A DNA stretch of 35,685 nucleotides from Saprospiraceae bacterium. GTDB lineage: Bacteria > Bacteroidota > Bacteroidia > Chitinophagales > Saprospiraceae. How positions within the stretch are numbered: position 1 is the stretch's first letter; every line of letters starts with the position of its first letter. Of the stretch, positions 9,332-16,615 are shown in pieces. A model generated the notes under the pieces. The model worked only from the letters and a program-made list of their open reading frames with translations, was not told where the DNA came from and did not search any database. The translations under genes were made by a program, and so were the position numbers. Where the stretch lies: positions 1 to 35,685 of the forward strand of contig JAJCYI010000063.1 of NCBI GenBank assembly GCA_029263015.1. Direction: 5' to 3'.

Positions 9332-9832
9332 AAATGGTTCTATTCTTCTTTAGCATCGGCCAAGTAATAAGTTCCCGATTTCGGCTGAATTAATTTGGTC
9401 TTAGTTTTTCTTTAAAAGAAGGAGTATTGTTAATACTATGACTGATTTTAAAGGAAAAATAGGGGTAAAAGAATCAGCGTAAAACGGGTAGTTGTTATTT
9501 GACCGATGCTCATTGATGGCTGAATAATTAACACGAAATGCCCATCAATGACAGATGAAGCCTCCACTTGTGTAGTTTCCTCTTTGTGTAGTATTGAAAA
9601 TTCACTTTCGGCATTTTGCAAAAAGCAAGGCAGGGCGAGACTCATTCAAGATAATCTTAATAAGTCAAGAACTATACCGAAAGCCGATAAACGTTTTAGT
9701 CTGCAATGAATGTAAATTTCAAGCTATTATTGTGGGTGTTGCCAACGTTGTGCAGATAAATATGATGGGAAAATTCTCTGTGGTGTTCACCTATAAAACA
9801 AGCAGGCGAAAAGTCAGAATCTGAAAGTGCTG

Positions 9833-9864
9833 CAAAGATAGCAGAAAAATGTTATGTAACCCAA
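9833..9864 (-). promoter_or_regulatory. Candidate Bacteroidota promoter for the exporter operon
   Basis: On the minus strand, TTG (complement of CAA at 9862-9864) is followed after 21 bases by TATCTTTG (complement of 9833-9840). This matches the Bacteroidota -33 TTG / -7 TAnnTTTG consensus with spacing in the accepted 17-23 range. Transcription would start near 9826, giving a leader of about 495 bases before the exporter ATG. Confidence 0.55.
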
Positions 9865-9936
9865 GTACGGTGAAATCAACGCCGTGAGAGTGTGTAGTGT
9901 TTAATTCAATGTGGCTGAAATTTGGTTGCATGCTGC

Positions 9937-9999
9937 CCCCGACCTTCCTTCCAATAGGGTGGGAATTTAATTCCCACCCTATTGGAAGGAAGGTCGGGG
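9937..9999. terminator. 63-bp near-perfect palindrome downstream of the T9SS protein gene
   Basis: Two 31-base arms (9937-9967 and 9969-9999) are exact reverse complements around a single central T at 9968. The arms begin CCCCGACCTTCCTTCC and run to the AT-rich centre GGGAATTTAATTCCC. The palindrome starts 14 bases beyond the stop codon (10014) of the minus-strand T9SS gene, so a very stable 3' hairpin is the simplest reading. It has no T-run on either side. Confidence 0.6.
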
Positions 10000-10013
10000 T
10001 GTGTCAAAACTCA

Positions 10014-10328
10014 TCACTCACCCCTTACGACAGCAAAAGAATCCTGAAACATTTCATGCCCGATCCGTGCCACGCAATGATAAACACCCTGTGGCCAGTC
10101 ATGAACATCAATTTTCAAGAAGTTGTTGGAGTTCGATTCTTCAAAAACCAATCTGCCAAGGGCATCGTAAATCTCGAATGAATCGTAAAAGGGTAGGGTG
10201 TCGAGTGCAACTTTCAGCAGGTCGCTTGCCGGGTTTGGGTAAAGCCTGAACGGCACTCTTTCCCGCACTGGCCCTGGCGGGGATGGTGGGAACTGGATAG
10301 GGGAAGTACAGCCCCCACCGGGGGGGGG
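10014..10328 (-). pseudogene. Out-of-frame T9SS type A sorting domain of the upstream gene
   Basis: About 101 residues in the frame next to the main gene: a Pro-rich linker (PPSPPGPVRER), then RVPFRLYPNPASD, ALGRLVF, and a C-terminal DVHDWPQGVYHCVARIGHE segment. The YPNPA start, the central YDALGR and the G-V-Y near the end are the standard marks of the T9SS type A C-terminal sorting domain. It is separated from its gene by a frameshift at the C9 tract (coding strand; G9 at 10320-10328). Removing one C would join it to residue 468 of the upstream frame. A protein made from the sequence as given would lack this domain. Confidence 0.85.
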
Positions 10329-11724
10329 AACCAAAGCACCAATCAAACATTTGAAGTGCTGAATCATAAGTACTATACAGTTCAAAAATCGTATCTTCAA
10401 ACGGCCACACACCATTCGGGAAGAAGGTGAATGCCACAACGATTTCGTTTACCGTGCCAGGTTGCAGCACAAACGGGCCATACGATGCGACAACCCTTCT
10501 TTTACCTGGGGAATTTCCTGCATTGCGTTCGTTCCAACCCGTATCGCCCAACGGGTGGGCAGGGTAAATGAACTTGGTAAAATTGGTACTGGCAGGGTCA
10601 TAGCCATCTCCCCCGCTGGTAAGTGGTGTACCGTCCCGCCAACTCCCGCTCAAGTTCCGGTAATACTCAATATCGAGTACGGGCATGGTCATTCCAATTT
10701 CATCGGGATTTGTCAATATTGGCATGACAGAGGAGAGAGGCACTTCCTGTCTAAATTCATTCAACGGCCCACGGATCAGCTTTACGGCAGCCACTGGCGG
10801 ATGTTCCCCAAAGCCTGACTCCCCATTGCAATCCTCATCAAAATCATCGCTGTTATAGACATAAACAACACTTTTATTAGGTATGGTGGCAACGAAGTCG
10901 TCATCTTGGCATCCAATTCCAAAATCGAGGAACAGTCCCATAAAGAAAGTGTCAATGTCTTCTAGCGCATCATTGACGAGCCTGTACTTCGAGATAATGG
11001 AGTTGGCCAAAATTGGGTTGTTGGTACAATTATAAGCATAAACCGAATTTGAAACCGTCATCCTGATGGGGAGCGAATTGGACTGGGTATGCTCGGTAAA
11101 ATCGTGGAAACTCGACCAGAGTAATTCATCGGGATAGGTGGGAAGTTCTTCACATCCTCGATTAAAAACAGTTGGAAATTCCCCTTTGTCAGGTTCATAA
11201 ACCCCATTTAAGTTATCGTCATAAAAGTCGGCTAGGTGAGTCTGGTCAATTGGCAGTTCAAATCCATGATATTTTTCGAAAAATGCATTGCCTGATGCTG
11301 GCCAACCAAAAATCGAAGGAAGTGGATCGTCAATAACTTTGTCTTCACGGTAGTCCACCAAATGCGCGATAATGTCTGCCCTTGTTACCCGCCAAATCTG
11401 GTTCCAGTTACCTGGTATCCCTGCGGCATTGCCTGGTACAAAGTCCTGTTTGCCGTCTTCATTGAAAAGTTGTACCGCCGTTTTTAAATTGCCGCCCGGA
11501 TCGAGGCCTCCCAGCCATAAGCCTGCTGCTTTTATTGGTGAACTATTGGTGCCATCTGGTTGGAATTGACCCTGCTCATAGTCGTTGAACAACAGACCAT
11601 TTGCATTGACTATTGCTTTAATATTGTTCCCATGGACGTATTCCTGGGCTGGAATGGTGTCGGGTTGAGCGTAAAGAAGGGTTGGCAAAAACAGGGTGGC
11701 GAAAACGATTTTTTTGAAATGCAT
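10141..11724 (-). CDS. Secreted T9SS-cargo protein, frameshifted before its sorting domain
   Basis: 527 residues as read. Signal peptide MHFKKIVFATLFLPTLLYAQ (1-20), then an extracellular-type domain with AGLWLGGLDPGGNLKTA (about 67-83), found in many Bacteroidota secreted proteins of unknown role. In-frame similarity ends at about residue 468 (DWCFGSPP). The last 59 residues (from RWGLYF) are arginine/proline-rich read-through in the wrong frame, overlapping the true sorting domain encoded in another frame. With one C fewer in the C9 tract the product is about 569 residues and ends in an intact T9SS type A domain. The cause is either a homopolymer sequencing error or a genuine slippage switch. 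Without the domain the protein should not be exported across the outer membrane. It is a single gene; its function is unknown. Confidence 0.85.
   Translation of the reverse strand: MHFKKIVFATLFLPTLLYAQPDTIPAQEYVHGNNIKAIVNANGLLFNDYEQGQFQPDGTNSSPIKAAGLWLGGLDPGGNLKTAVQLFNEDGKQDFVPGNAAGIPGNWNQIWRVTRADIIAHLVDYREDKVIDDPLPSIFGWPASGNAFFEKYHGFELPIDQTHLADFYDDNLNGVYEPDKGEFPTVFNRGCEELPTYPDELLWSSFHDFTEHTQSNSLPIRMTVSNSVYAYNCTNNPILANSIISKYRLVNDALEDIDTFFMGLFLDFGIGCQDDDFVATIPNKSVVYVYNSDDFDEDCNGESGFGEHPPVAAVKLIRGPLNEFRQEVPLSSVMPILTNPDEIGMTMPVLDIEYYRNLSGSWRDGTPLTSGGDGYDPASTNFTKFIYPAHPLGDTGWNERNAGNSPGKRRVVASYGPFVLQPGTVNEIVVAFTFFPNGVWPFEDTIFELYSTYDSALQMFDWCFGSPPRWGLYFPYPVPTIPARASAGKSAVQALPKPGKRPAESCTRHPTLLRFIRDLRCPWQIGF
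10320..10328. repeat. Nine-base G/C homopolymer at the frameshift
   Basis: G9 on the plus strand, C9 on the coding strand, inside the proline/glycine linker between the secreted domain and the sorting domain. Eight or eleven bases would restore the frame. It is a classic slipped-strand site and also a classic sequencing-error site. Confidence 0.9.
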
Positions 11725-12002
11725 TTTTACTCATTTATAAATTTCTTCCAAAGGAAAAAATACTTATAAGATTCACCCGCAATATAGTAGTTTCCAATTG
11801 TATTCTAAATTCAAAATTTTAGGAAAGTCAGGTTTCTGAAAGTTGAAGCAGGCGCATCAGAAGTTTCACAGATGGGCGAGAGGTCGGGCGGTATCTAAAA
11901 AAAGGTGACACCTTTTCAAAAGGTGTCACCTTTGGCGACCATAACAAGCGATTGAATATCAATACATTAGTGGACTATTTATCAATCACTAATCACTGTT
12001 CA
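11725..12002. other. Gap between queA and the T9SS gene
   Basis: 278 bases without a gene. Apart from the nested palindrome (11901-11933) and the heptamer tract after queA, I see no reading frame or promoter with both boxes. The T9SS gene's own promoter should be in 11725-11880 but no clear TAnnTTTG is present. Confidence 0.4.
11901..11933 (-). terminator. Nested palindrome (AAAGGTG-N-CACCTTT twice), likely queA terminator
   Basis: Two 15-base palindromes, AAAGGTGACACCTTT (11901-11915) and AAAGGTGTCACCTTT (11919-11933), are separated by TCA. Each is self-complementary around one base and they are also complementary to each other, so the whole is a long hairpin. On the minus strand it is followed by seven T, which fits an intrinsic terminator 70 bases after queA. 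An almost identical copy is at 14822-14854. Confidence 0.7.
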
Positions 12003-12012
12003 CTAAATAATC
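11984..12012. repeat. Heptamer tract overlapping the queA stop, includes dispersed 23-mer
   Basis: AATCACT occurs twice in tandem (11984-11997). Bases 11990-12012 are the exact reverse complement of 27157-27179 upstream of eno (23 of 23 bases). The queA stop codon (12003-12005) lies inside the 23-mer, so its last two codons come from repeat sequence. Confidence 0.75.
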
Positions 12013-13067
12013 AACATAGCGTCTCCATAACTGAAAAAACGGTAGTTTTCTTTCATGGCCACGTCGTATGCTTCTTTTATCAGTTCCTTTCCAGCAAAAG
12101 CCGAAGCCATAATGAGTAAGCTTGATTTGGGCAGGTGGAAATTGGTAATCATGCAGTTCGCAATGGAAAATACGTGGGGAGGGAAAACGAAGAGGTTGGT
12201 CCAGCCTTCAGCTGGCTTCAAAATGCCCTCAGCCGAAACGGCCGACTCAATGGCCCTCATCGAAGTAGTTCCGACACTGCACACGCGGCGGTTCTCTTTC
12301 AAGCCCTTGTTTACGGTTTGCACAGCCTTTTCATCAACCCGAAAATACTCCGCATCCATTTTATGTTTCGACAAATCTTCAACATCAATCGTCCTGAACG
12401 TGCCAAGTCCTACATGTAAAGTGACTTCAGCAAAATCCACTCCTTTGAGTTCCAAGCGTTTCATTAATTCTTCGCTGAAATGTAGTCCTGCAGTTGGTGC
12501 GGCCACAGCCCCCAACTCTTTTGCATAGACGGTCTGGTAGCGGCCGCGGTCGATTTCGTCAGATCCCCTTTCTATATATTTTGGTAGGGGAGTGTTTCCT
12601 AATTTTACAAGGTTCTCTTTAAACTCCTCTTCTGTACCATCGAAAAGGAAACGGATGGTCCGTCCTCTTGAAGTGGTATTGTCAACTACTTCAGCGACCA
12701 ATACTTCTTCTTCATGTTCGTCGAGAAAGTACAGTTTATTGCCGACCCGGATTTTTCTTGCGGGATCAACAAGTACATCCCAAAGTCGCTGTTCAGAATT
12801 AAGCTCCCGGAGCAAAAATACTTCGATTTTTGCTCCGGTTTTTTCTTTCCGGCCATACATCCTTGCTGGGAAAACTTTGGTGTTGTTAAAGATCAAGACA
12901 TCCTCCTCGTCAAAATAATCGAGCATGTCTTTGAATATCTTGTGCTCAATTTTCCCAGTATCTTTGTGCAGTACCATAAGGCGCGACTCATGCCGGTTTT
13001 CGGTAGGATATTGAGCTATGTATTTTTCATCAAACGTGTAATCAAATTGCGAAAGCTTTGTCCTCAT
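12003..13067 (-). CDS. queA: S-adenosylmethionine:tRNA ribosyltransferase-isomerase
   Basis: 354 residues, the normal length. It is recognised by the N-terminal [18 protein letters not shown]-type start, [18 protein letters not shown] (about 57-74), LPKYIERG and the strongly conserved [14 protein letters not shown] and HVGLGTFR stretches. QueA transfers and rearranges the ribose of S-adenosylmethionine onto preQ1 at position 34 of tRNAs with GUN anticodons, forming epoxyqueuosine in the cytoplasm. Other queuosine genes are not in the window. The last codons overlap a dispersed repeat, and a hairpin with a T-run follows. The gene is divergent from the sulfur module, with a 313-base intergenic region between. 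Confidence 0.97.
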   Translation of the reverse strand: MRTKLSQFDYTFDEKYIAQYPTENRHESRLMVLHKDTGKIEHKIFKDMLDYFDEEDVLIFNNTKVFPARMYGRKEKTGAKIEVFLLRELNSEQRLWDVLVDPARKIRVGNKLYFLDEHEEEVLVAEVVDNTTSRGRTIRFLFDGTEEEFKENLVKLGNTPLPKYIERGSDEIDRGRYQTVYAKELGAVAAPTAGLHFSEELMKRLELKGVDFAEVTLHVGLGTFRTIDVEDLSKHKMDAEYFRVDEKAVQTVNKGLKENRRVCSVGTTSMRAIESAVSAEGILKPAEGWTNLFVFPPHVFSIANCMITNFHLPKSSLLIMASAFAGKELIKEAYDVAMKENYRFFSYGDAMLII

Positions 13068-13380
13068 GGATCTTGCTGGTATTAATGGTTTAGTAAAATC
13101 GTATTTTAAAAGCGCGCAAAAATATAAAACTCTAAGGTTTTATAAACTTTTGTTTTACGGATCACGGTATTAAGTTTATTTTTCAGAATCAACCCAATTA
13201 TCTATTGGGAAATATTAGGGGCTTCAGTAGTATAATTTGAGTTTTGCTGGATTGGCGAATTTTCAATTTAAAAAAGGGAGGTTGAAAGAATAAAATTGAA
13301 CAATGTAACATTTAACACACAAATACCTAATTGAGTCTTCCTACATTGCGACCTCTTTTTAATAATCGCCCTATATTGAA
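13068..13380. other. Divergent intergenic region, queA / persulfide dioxygenase
   Basis: 313 AT-rich bases that must hold promoters for both directions. For queA a lone -7 box is visible: complement of CAAAAATA at 13117-13124, without a -33 TTG at proper spacing. For the plus-strand sulfur genes TAAGTTTA (13171-13178), with TTG at 13150-13152, is a one-mismatch candidate. No reading frame or strong dyad is visible. Confidence 0.35.
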
Positions 13381-14802
13381 ATGACTATTGAACAAATTTA
13401 CACTGGCTGCCTGGCCCAAGGTGCTTATTATATTGAGAATGGCGGTGAAGTCGCCATCATTGATCCATTAAGGGAAACAAGCCCTTATTTGGAAAGAGCG
13501 CAGAAGGATGGGGCTGTCATCAAATATATTCTTGAAACCCATTTCCATGCAGATTTTGTATCGGGGCATGTTGATCTGGCGAAAAAATCAGGCGCCCAAA
13601 TCGTCTATGGCCCAAATGCAAAAACTGATTTTGACATAATAGAAGCAATTGATGGTCAGGAGTTTAAGTTGGGGGAGTTGACATTCCGCGTGCTGCATAC
13701 ACCAGGGCACACCATGGAAAGCACCTGTTTTTTGCTATTGGATGAAAATGGAAAGGAATACGCCTTGTTTTCTGGGGATACATTATTCATTGGCGATGTG
13801 GGGCGACCCGACCTGGCACAAAAAGGGTTAGACTTAACCATAGAAATGCTTGCCGGTTATCTTTTTGATAGCCTTCGGCAAAAAGTGATGACGCTCCCAG
13901 ATGATGTTATTGTGTATCCAGCACACGGTGCAGGTTCTGCTTGTGGTAAAAACATGAGTGCGGAAACTTGGAGCACCCTCAAACTCCAGAAACAAACCAA
14001 TTATGCACTGCGGGCTGATATGACCAAAGAGGAGTTCATTAAAGAAGTAACGGATGGTCTTACGCCACCGCCGCAATATTTTGCTAAAAATGCAAAACTG
14101 AATAAGACGGGGTACGATAGTTTTGATAAGGTATTAAAGCGTGGTGTGGTTGCTCTTAATCCCCGTGAATTTGAAGTGGCGGCCAATGAAACTGATGCAC
14201 TCCTGCTTGATGTGCGTTCAATAGGAGATTTTGGGAGAGGGTTTATCCCAAATTCAATTTTTATTGGGTTGGATGGCAGTTTTGCTCCGTGGGTCGGGGC
14301 GTTGATCCCTGATTTGAAACAAGAAATACTCATCATTGCGCCAAAAGGCCGAGAAGCGGAAACCGTGAAGAGGCTTTCACGGGTTGGTTTCGACCATTCC
14401 ATCGGTTATCTGGATGGGGGAATGGAAGCTTGGCAAGGGGAAGGCAAAGAAATCGACACCATAAACACGATCGATGTGGCAGATTTTGAAAGTGCTTTTA
14501 ATAATGATGAGAACATTGCCATCCTGGATGTAAGAAAACCAGGCGAATGGTCTAGTGAACATGTGCAGTCTGCACAACATTTTGCACTTGATTTCATCGA
14601 CAAAAATATGGCAGAAATAAATACGGAAACTAATTATTACATTCATTGTAGAAGTGGTTATCGTTCAACAGTTGCCGCTTCCATTTTGAAAGCACGTGGT
14701 TTTGAAAACCTTATTAATGTAAATGGTACATTTGAGGAAATTTCTGCGTCGGCCATCCATACGACTGCGGCCGTTTGCCCGACAACTGGAAAACCGTTGT
14801 AG
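13381..14802 (+). CDS. CstB-like persulfide dioxygenase with two rhodanese domains
   Basis: 473 residues. Residues 1-240 form a metallo-beta-lactamase-fold domain of the ETHE1/persulfide-dioxygenase branch: THFHADFVSGH (53-63), TPGH (His110), SGD (Asp133), GRPDL and YPAHGAGSACG (179-189). His54, His110 and Asp133 are the expected single-iron ligands. Phe59 replaces the second histidine of the usual HADH, which is not an iron ligand in ETHE1. Residues about 262-355 are a rhodanese domain without a catalytic cysteine (APKGREAE in its place). Residues about 362-458 are a second, active-looking one with Cys423 in HCRSGYRS. This order (dioxygenase, dead rhodanese, live rhodanese) is that of staphylococcal CstB, which turns persulfides into thiosulfate via sulfite. 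Probably cytoplasmic. It leads into the sulfite-oxidase-like genes 100 bases downstream. Confidence 0.92.
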   Translation: MTIEQIYTGCLAQGAYYIENGGEVAIIDPLRETSPYLERAQKDGAVIKYILETHFHADFVSGHVDLAKKSGAQIVYGPNAKTDFDIIEAIDGQEFKLGELTFRVLHTPGHTMESTCFLLLDENGKEYALFSGDTLFIGDVGRPDLAQKGLDLTIEMLAGYLFDSLRQKVMTLPDDVIVYPAHGAGSACGKNMSAETWSTLKLQKQTNYALRADMTKEEFIKEVTDGLTPPPQYFAKNAKLNKTGYDSFDKVLKRGVVALNPREFEVAANETDALLLDVRSIGDFGRGFIPNSIFIGLDGSFAPWVGALIPDLKQEILIIAPKGREAETVKRLSRVGFDHSIGYLDGGMEAWQGEGKEIDTINTIDVADFESAFNNDENIAILDVRKPGEWSSEHVQSAQHFALDFIDKNMAEINTETNYYIHCRSGYRSTVAASILKARGFENLINVNGTFEEISASAIHTTAAVCPTTGKPL

Positions 14803-14821
14803 GCAAAAAAGAGTGAGAGAA

Positions 14822-14854
14822 AAAGGTGACACCTTTTCGAAAGGTGTCACCTTT
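14822..14854. repeat. Second copy of the nested AAAGGTG-N-CACCTTT palindrome
   Basis: AAAGGTGACACCTTT (14822-14836), spacer TCG, AAAGGTGTCACCTTT (14840-14854). It differs from the copy at 11901-11933 only in the last spacer base (G for A). It sits 20 bases after the persulfide dioxygenase stop and 48 bases before the ferredoxin-NrfD gene. The plus strand has only three T after it, so it may be a weak terminator or an RNA-processing hairpin inside the operon. Confidence 0.75.
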
Positions 14855-14901
14855 CGTCCCGTTGAAGAAGTAGTATTTAACAAATCCTAACACCAACTTT
14901 A

Positions 14902-16527
14902 ATGAAATACGGCTTTGTAATAGACAACCGCAAGTGTATTGGATGCCACGCCTGCACAACCGCCTGTAAATCAGAGCATGATGTGCCGATTGGCGTTTTC
15001 CGGACCTGGGTAAAGCAGGTTGAAAAAGGTGATTTCCCACATACCCGAAGGGTCTTTTCAGTTATGCGTTGCAACCATTGCACCGATGCTCCCTGTGTTG
15101 AAATTTGCCCCGTCGAAGCATTATATTTCCGCCCAGATGGTATTGTCGATTTTGACAAAAACCGTTGTATTGGTTGTAAATCCTGCATGCAAGCTTGCCC
15201 TTACGATGCACTTTACATCGATCCTGAAACACATACAGCGGCCAAATGTAATTATTGTGCCCACCGTGTGGATATTGGCCTCGAACCAGCTTGTGTTAAT
15301 GTCTGTCCCGAACATGCGATTATTTCTGGGGACATGGATAATTCAAGTTCTGAAATATCACAACTACTTGGCAGGGAGCAGGTTACAGTGCGAAAAGCAG
15401 AAAAGGGAACCAACCCAAACCTCTTTTATATCAATGGCGACTATGCGTCTCTAAACCCAACATCAACAGAAAAACCCAACATCACAATGTGGGGAGAACA
15501 GACCCGTGGAGTTGGTCATTTTGCAAAGAACACAGAAAAACTCGCTTTTGAAGGAAATGATTTGGTCACTGCTGCCATGGAAAACAACGGCTCCGCAACC
15601 ACCGTCAAAGAGTTGAAAAGCACTGAAGGTGGTTTTAAATCGGTGGATGTTTTAATGGGGAAAAACCGCCGGGTATACGATGCTCCCAACAAAGGGCTGC
15701 TCTGGGGCTGGGAAGTCTCGACCTATGTGTGGACCAAAGCCATTGCGGCAGGGGCATTTTTGATTCCATTTCTTGCTGTTTTCTTAAATAAGGTGGATTC
15801 AGTTTCCAATGAAACCTGGTTATGGGGGATTGGAATATCGATGGTATTTTTGATTCTCACCACCGTTTTCCTTATCAAGGATTTAGACCAGCCAATGCGT
15901 TTCTTTTATGTCCTACTGCGGCCACAATGGAAATCCTGGCTGGTAAGGGGAGGATATTCGCTGACCCTGTTTGGAGGATTATTGTCATTGCTGGGCGTGT
16001 CCATTTTATTCGATTTGGGGATACCAGTATTACCTTTACTTTGGACCACGGCTGCCCTTGCTGTCCTCACGGCAATTTATACTGCCTTTCTTTTTGCCCA
16101 GGCAAAAGGCCGTGATTTTTGGCAAAGCCCAACCTTAGTACTGCACATGCTCGTACACAGCATCATGGCTGGTGCCGCTGCTTTTGGTTTGGTCGAAATG
16201 CTGACTGGAAGTACTCTGATTGGAAATGAATTCCTTTCTAATTGTTTGCTGGTGGGGATTGCATTCAACCTGCTGACAATTACCGCCGAACTGGTGACAA
16301 CCCACCCAACTGCCGATGCAAAAACGGTGGTGAACATGATTACAACAGGCCGTTATTCAAAGCTGTTTTGGACAGGAGTGATATTGGTAGGTAATGTATT
16401 ACCATTTGCACTTTTGATTGCAGGTATGGATGGTTTGCTGCCTTTGGCTGGAGTTCTTGTGTTATTAGGAATATATTTTACAGAGAAGATATGGGTAGAA
16501 GCACCTCAAAATGTGCAATTGTCGTGA
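14902..16527 (+). CDS. Fused four-cluster ferredoxin and NrfD-type membrane anchor (SoeB-SoeC-like)
   Basis: 541 residues. Residues 1-150 are a DmsB/NrfC/PsrB-type ferredoxin with 16 cysteines in four groups: KCIGCHACTTAC (11-22), RCNHCTDAPCVEIC, RCIGCKSCMQAC, and KCNYC...ACVNVC. That is enough for four [4Fe-4S] clusters. A linker of about 110 residues follows (about 150-265). The rest is an NrfD/PsrC-like membrane protein of about eight helices with the family landmarks GWEVSTYVWTKAIAAGAF, DLDQPMRFF...SWLVRGGYSL and a terminal EKIWVEAPQ. These two subunits are usually separate genes. The anchor should exchange electrons with quinone, and the ferredoxin part wires it to the molybdoenzyme encoded next. 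There is no signal peptide, so the clusters face the cytoplasm. The start is the ATG after CACCAACTTTA. Confidence 0.92.
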   Translation: MKYGFVIDNRKCIGCHACTTACKSEHDVPIGVFRTWVKQVEKGDFPHTRRVFSVMRCNHCTDAPCVEICPVEALYFRPDGIVDFDKNRCIGCKSCMQACPYDALYIDPETHTAAKCNYCAHRVDIGLEPACVNVCPEHAIISGDMDNSSSEISQLLGREQVTVRKAEKGTNPNLFYINGDYASLNPTSTEKPNITMWGEQTRGVGHFAKNTEKLAFEGNDLVTAAMENNGSATTVKELKSTEGGFKSVDVLMGKNRRVYDAPNKGLLWGWEVSTYVWTKAIAAGAFLIPFLAVFLNKVDSVSNETWLWGIGISMVFLILTTVFLIKDLDQPMRFFYVLLRPQWKSWLVRGGYSLTLFGGLLSLLGVSILFDLGIPVLPLLWTTAALAVLTAIYTAFLFAQAKGRDFWQSPTLVLHMLVHSIMAGAAAFGLVEMLTGSTLIGNEFLSNCLLVGIAFNLLTITAELVTTHPTADAKTVVNMITTGRYSKLFWTGVILVGNVLPFALLIAGMDGLLPLAGVLVLLGIYFTEKIWVEAPQNVQLS

Positions 16528-16576
16528 CATATAGATGGTCGTTTCGTAAAGAGCTTACAATCAGCTACTTGTATAT

Positions 16577-16584
16577 TAAATTTG
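16577..16584 (+). promoter_or_regulatory. Possible internal -7 promoter box before the molybdoenzyme gene
   Basis: TAAATTTG matches TAnnTTTG, 31 bases before the ATG at 16616. No TTG exists at the right distance upstream (only CTTAC), so this is a half-match. It could give extra transcription of the catalytic subunit from the 88-base gap. Confidence 0.3.
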
Positions 16585-16615
16585 TCATCTTAAATAATAA
16601 ATTTCCCCCTCAATC

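Larger units (their letters stand above)
9332..10013. other. 682-base gap upstream of the exporter: long leader, dyads, no convincing gene
   Basis: Contents, right to left on the minus strand: a 63-bp palindrome (9937-9999), a candidate minus-strand promoter (9833-9864), then about 490 bases of leader before the exporter start. The leader holds the 10-bp inverted repeat TCATTGATGG/CCATCAATGA (9510-9519 and 9542-9551) and the dyad AGTATT-GTT-AATACT (9423-9437). Minus-strand reading frames in it are a 65-residue frame at 9448-9645 and a 28-residue lysine/arginine-rich one at 9528-9614. Neither has a double-glycine site or a recognisable family. A plus-strand 76-residue frame at 9594-9824 is equally unconvincing. 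Confidence 0.5.

Noticed and set aside
9448-9645. A 65-codon minus-strand frame in the exporter leader as a possible peptide precursor
   Set aside because: No double-glycine leader, no charge pattern of known precursors, and the 10-bp inverted repeat falls inside it. Not supported as a gene.
9594-9824. A 76-codon plus-strand frame opposite the leader
   Set aside because: It overlaps the minus-strand leader, has no promoter or family resemblance, and its composition is that of random AT-rich DNA.
12055-12528. A 157-codon plus-strand frame inside queA
   Set aside because: Antisense shadow of a conserved enzyme, with no independent start signal.
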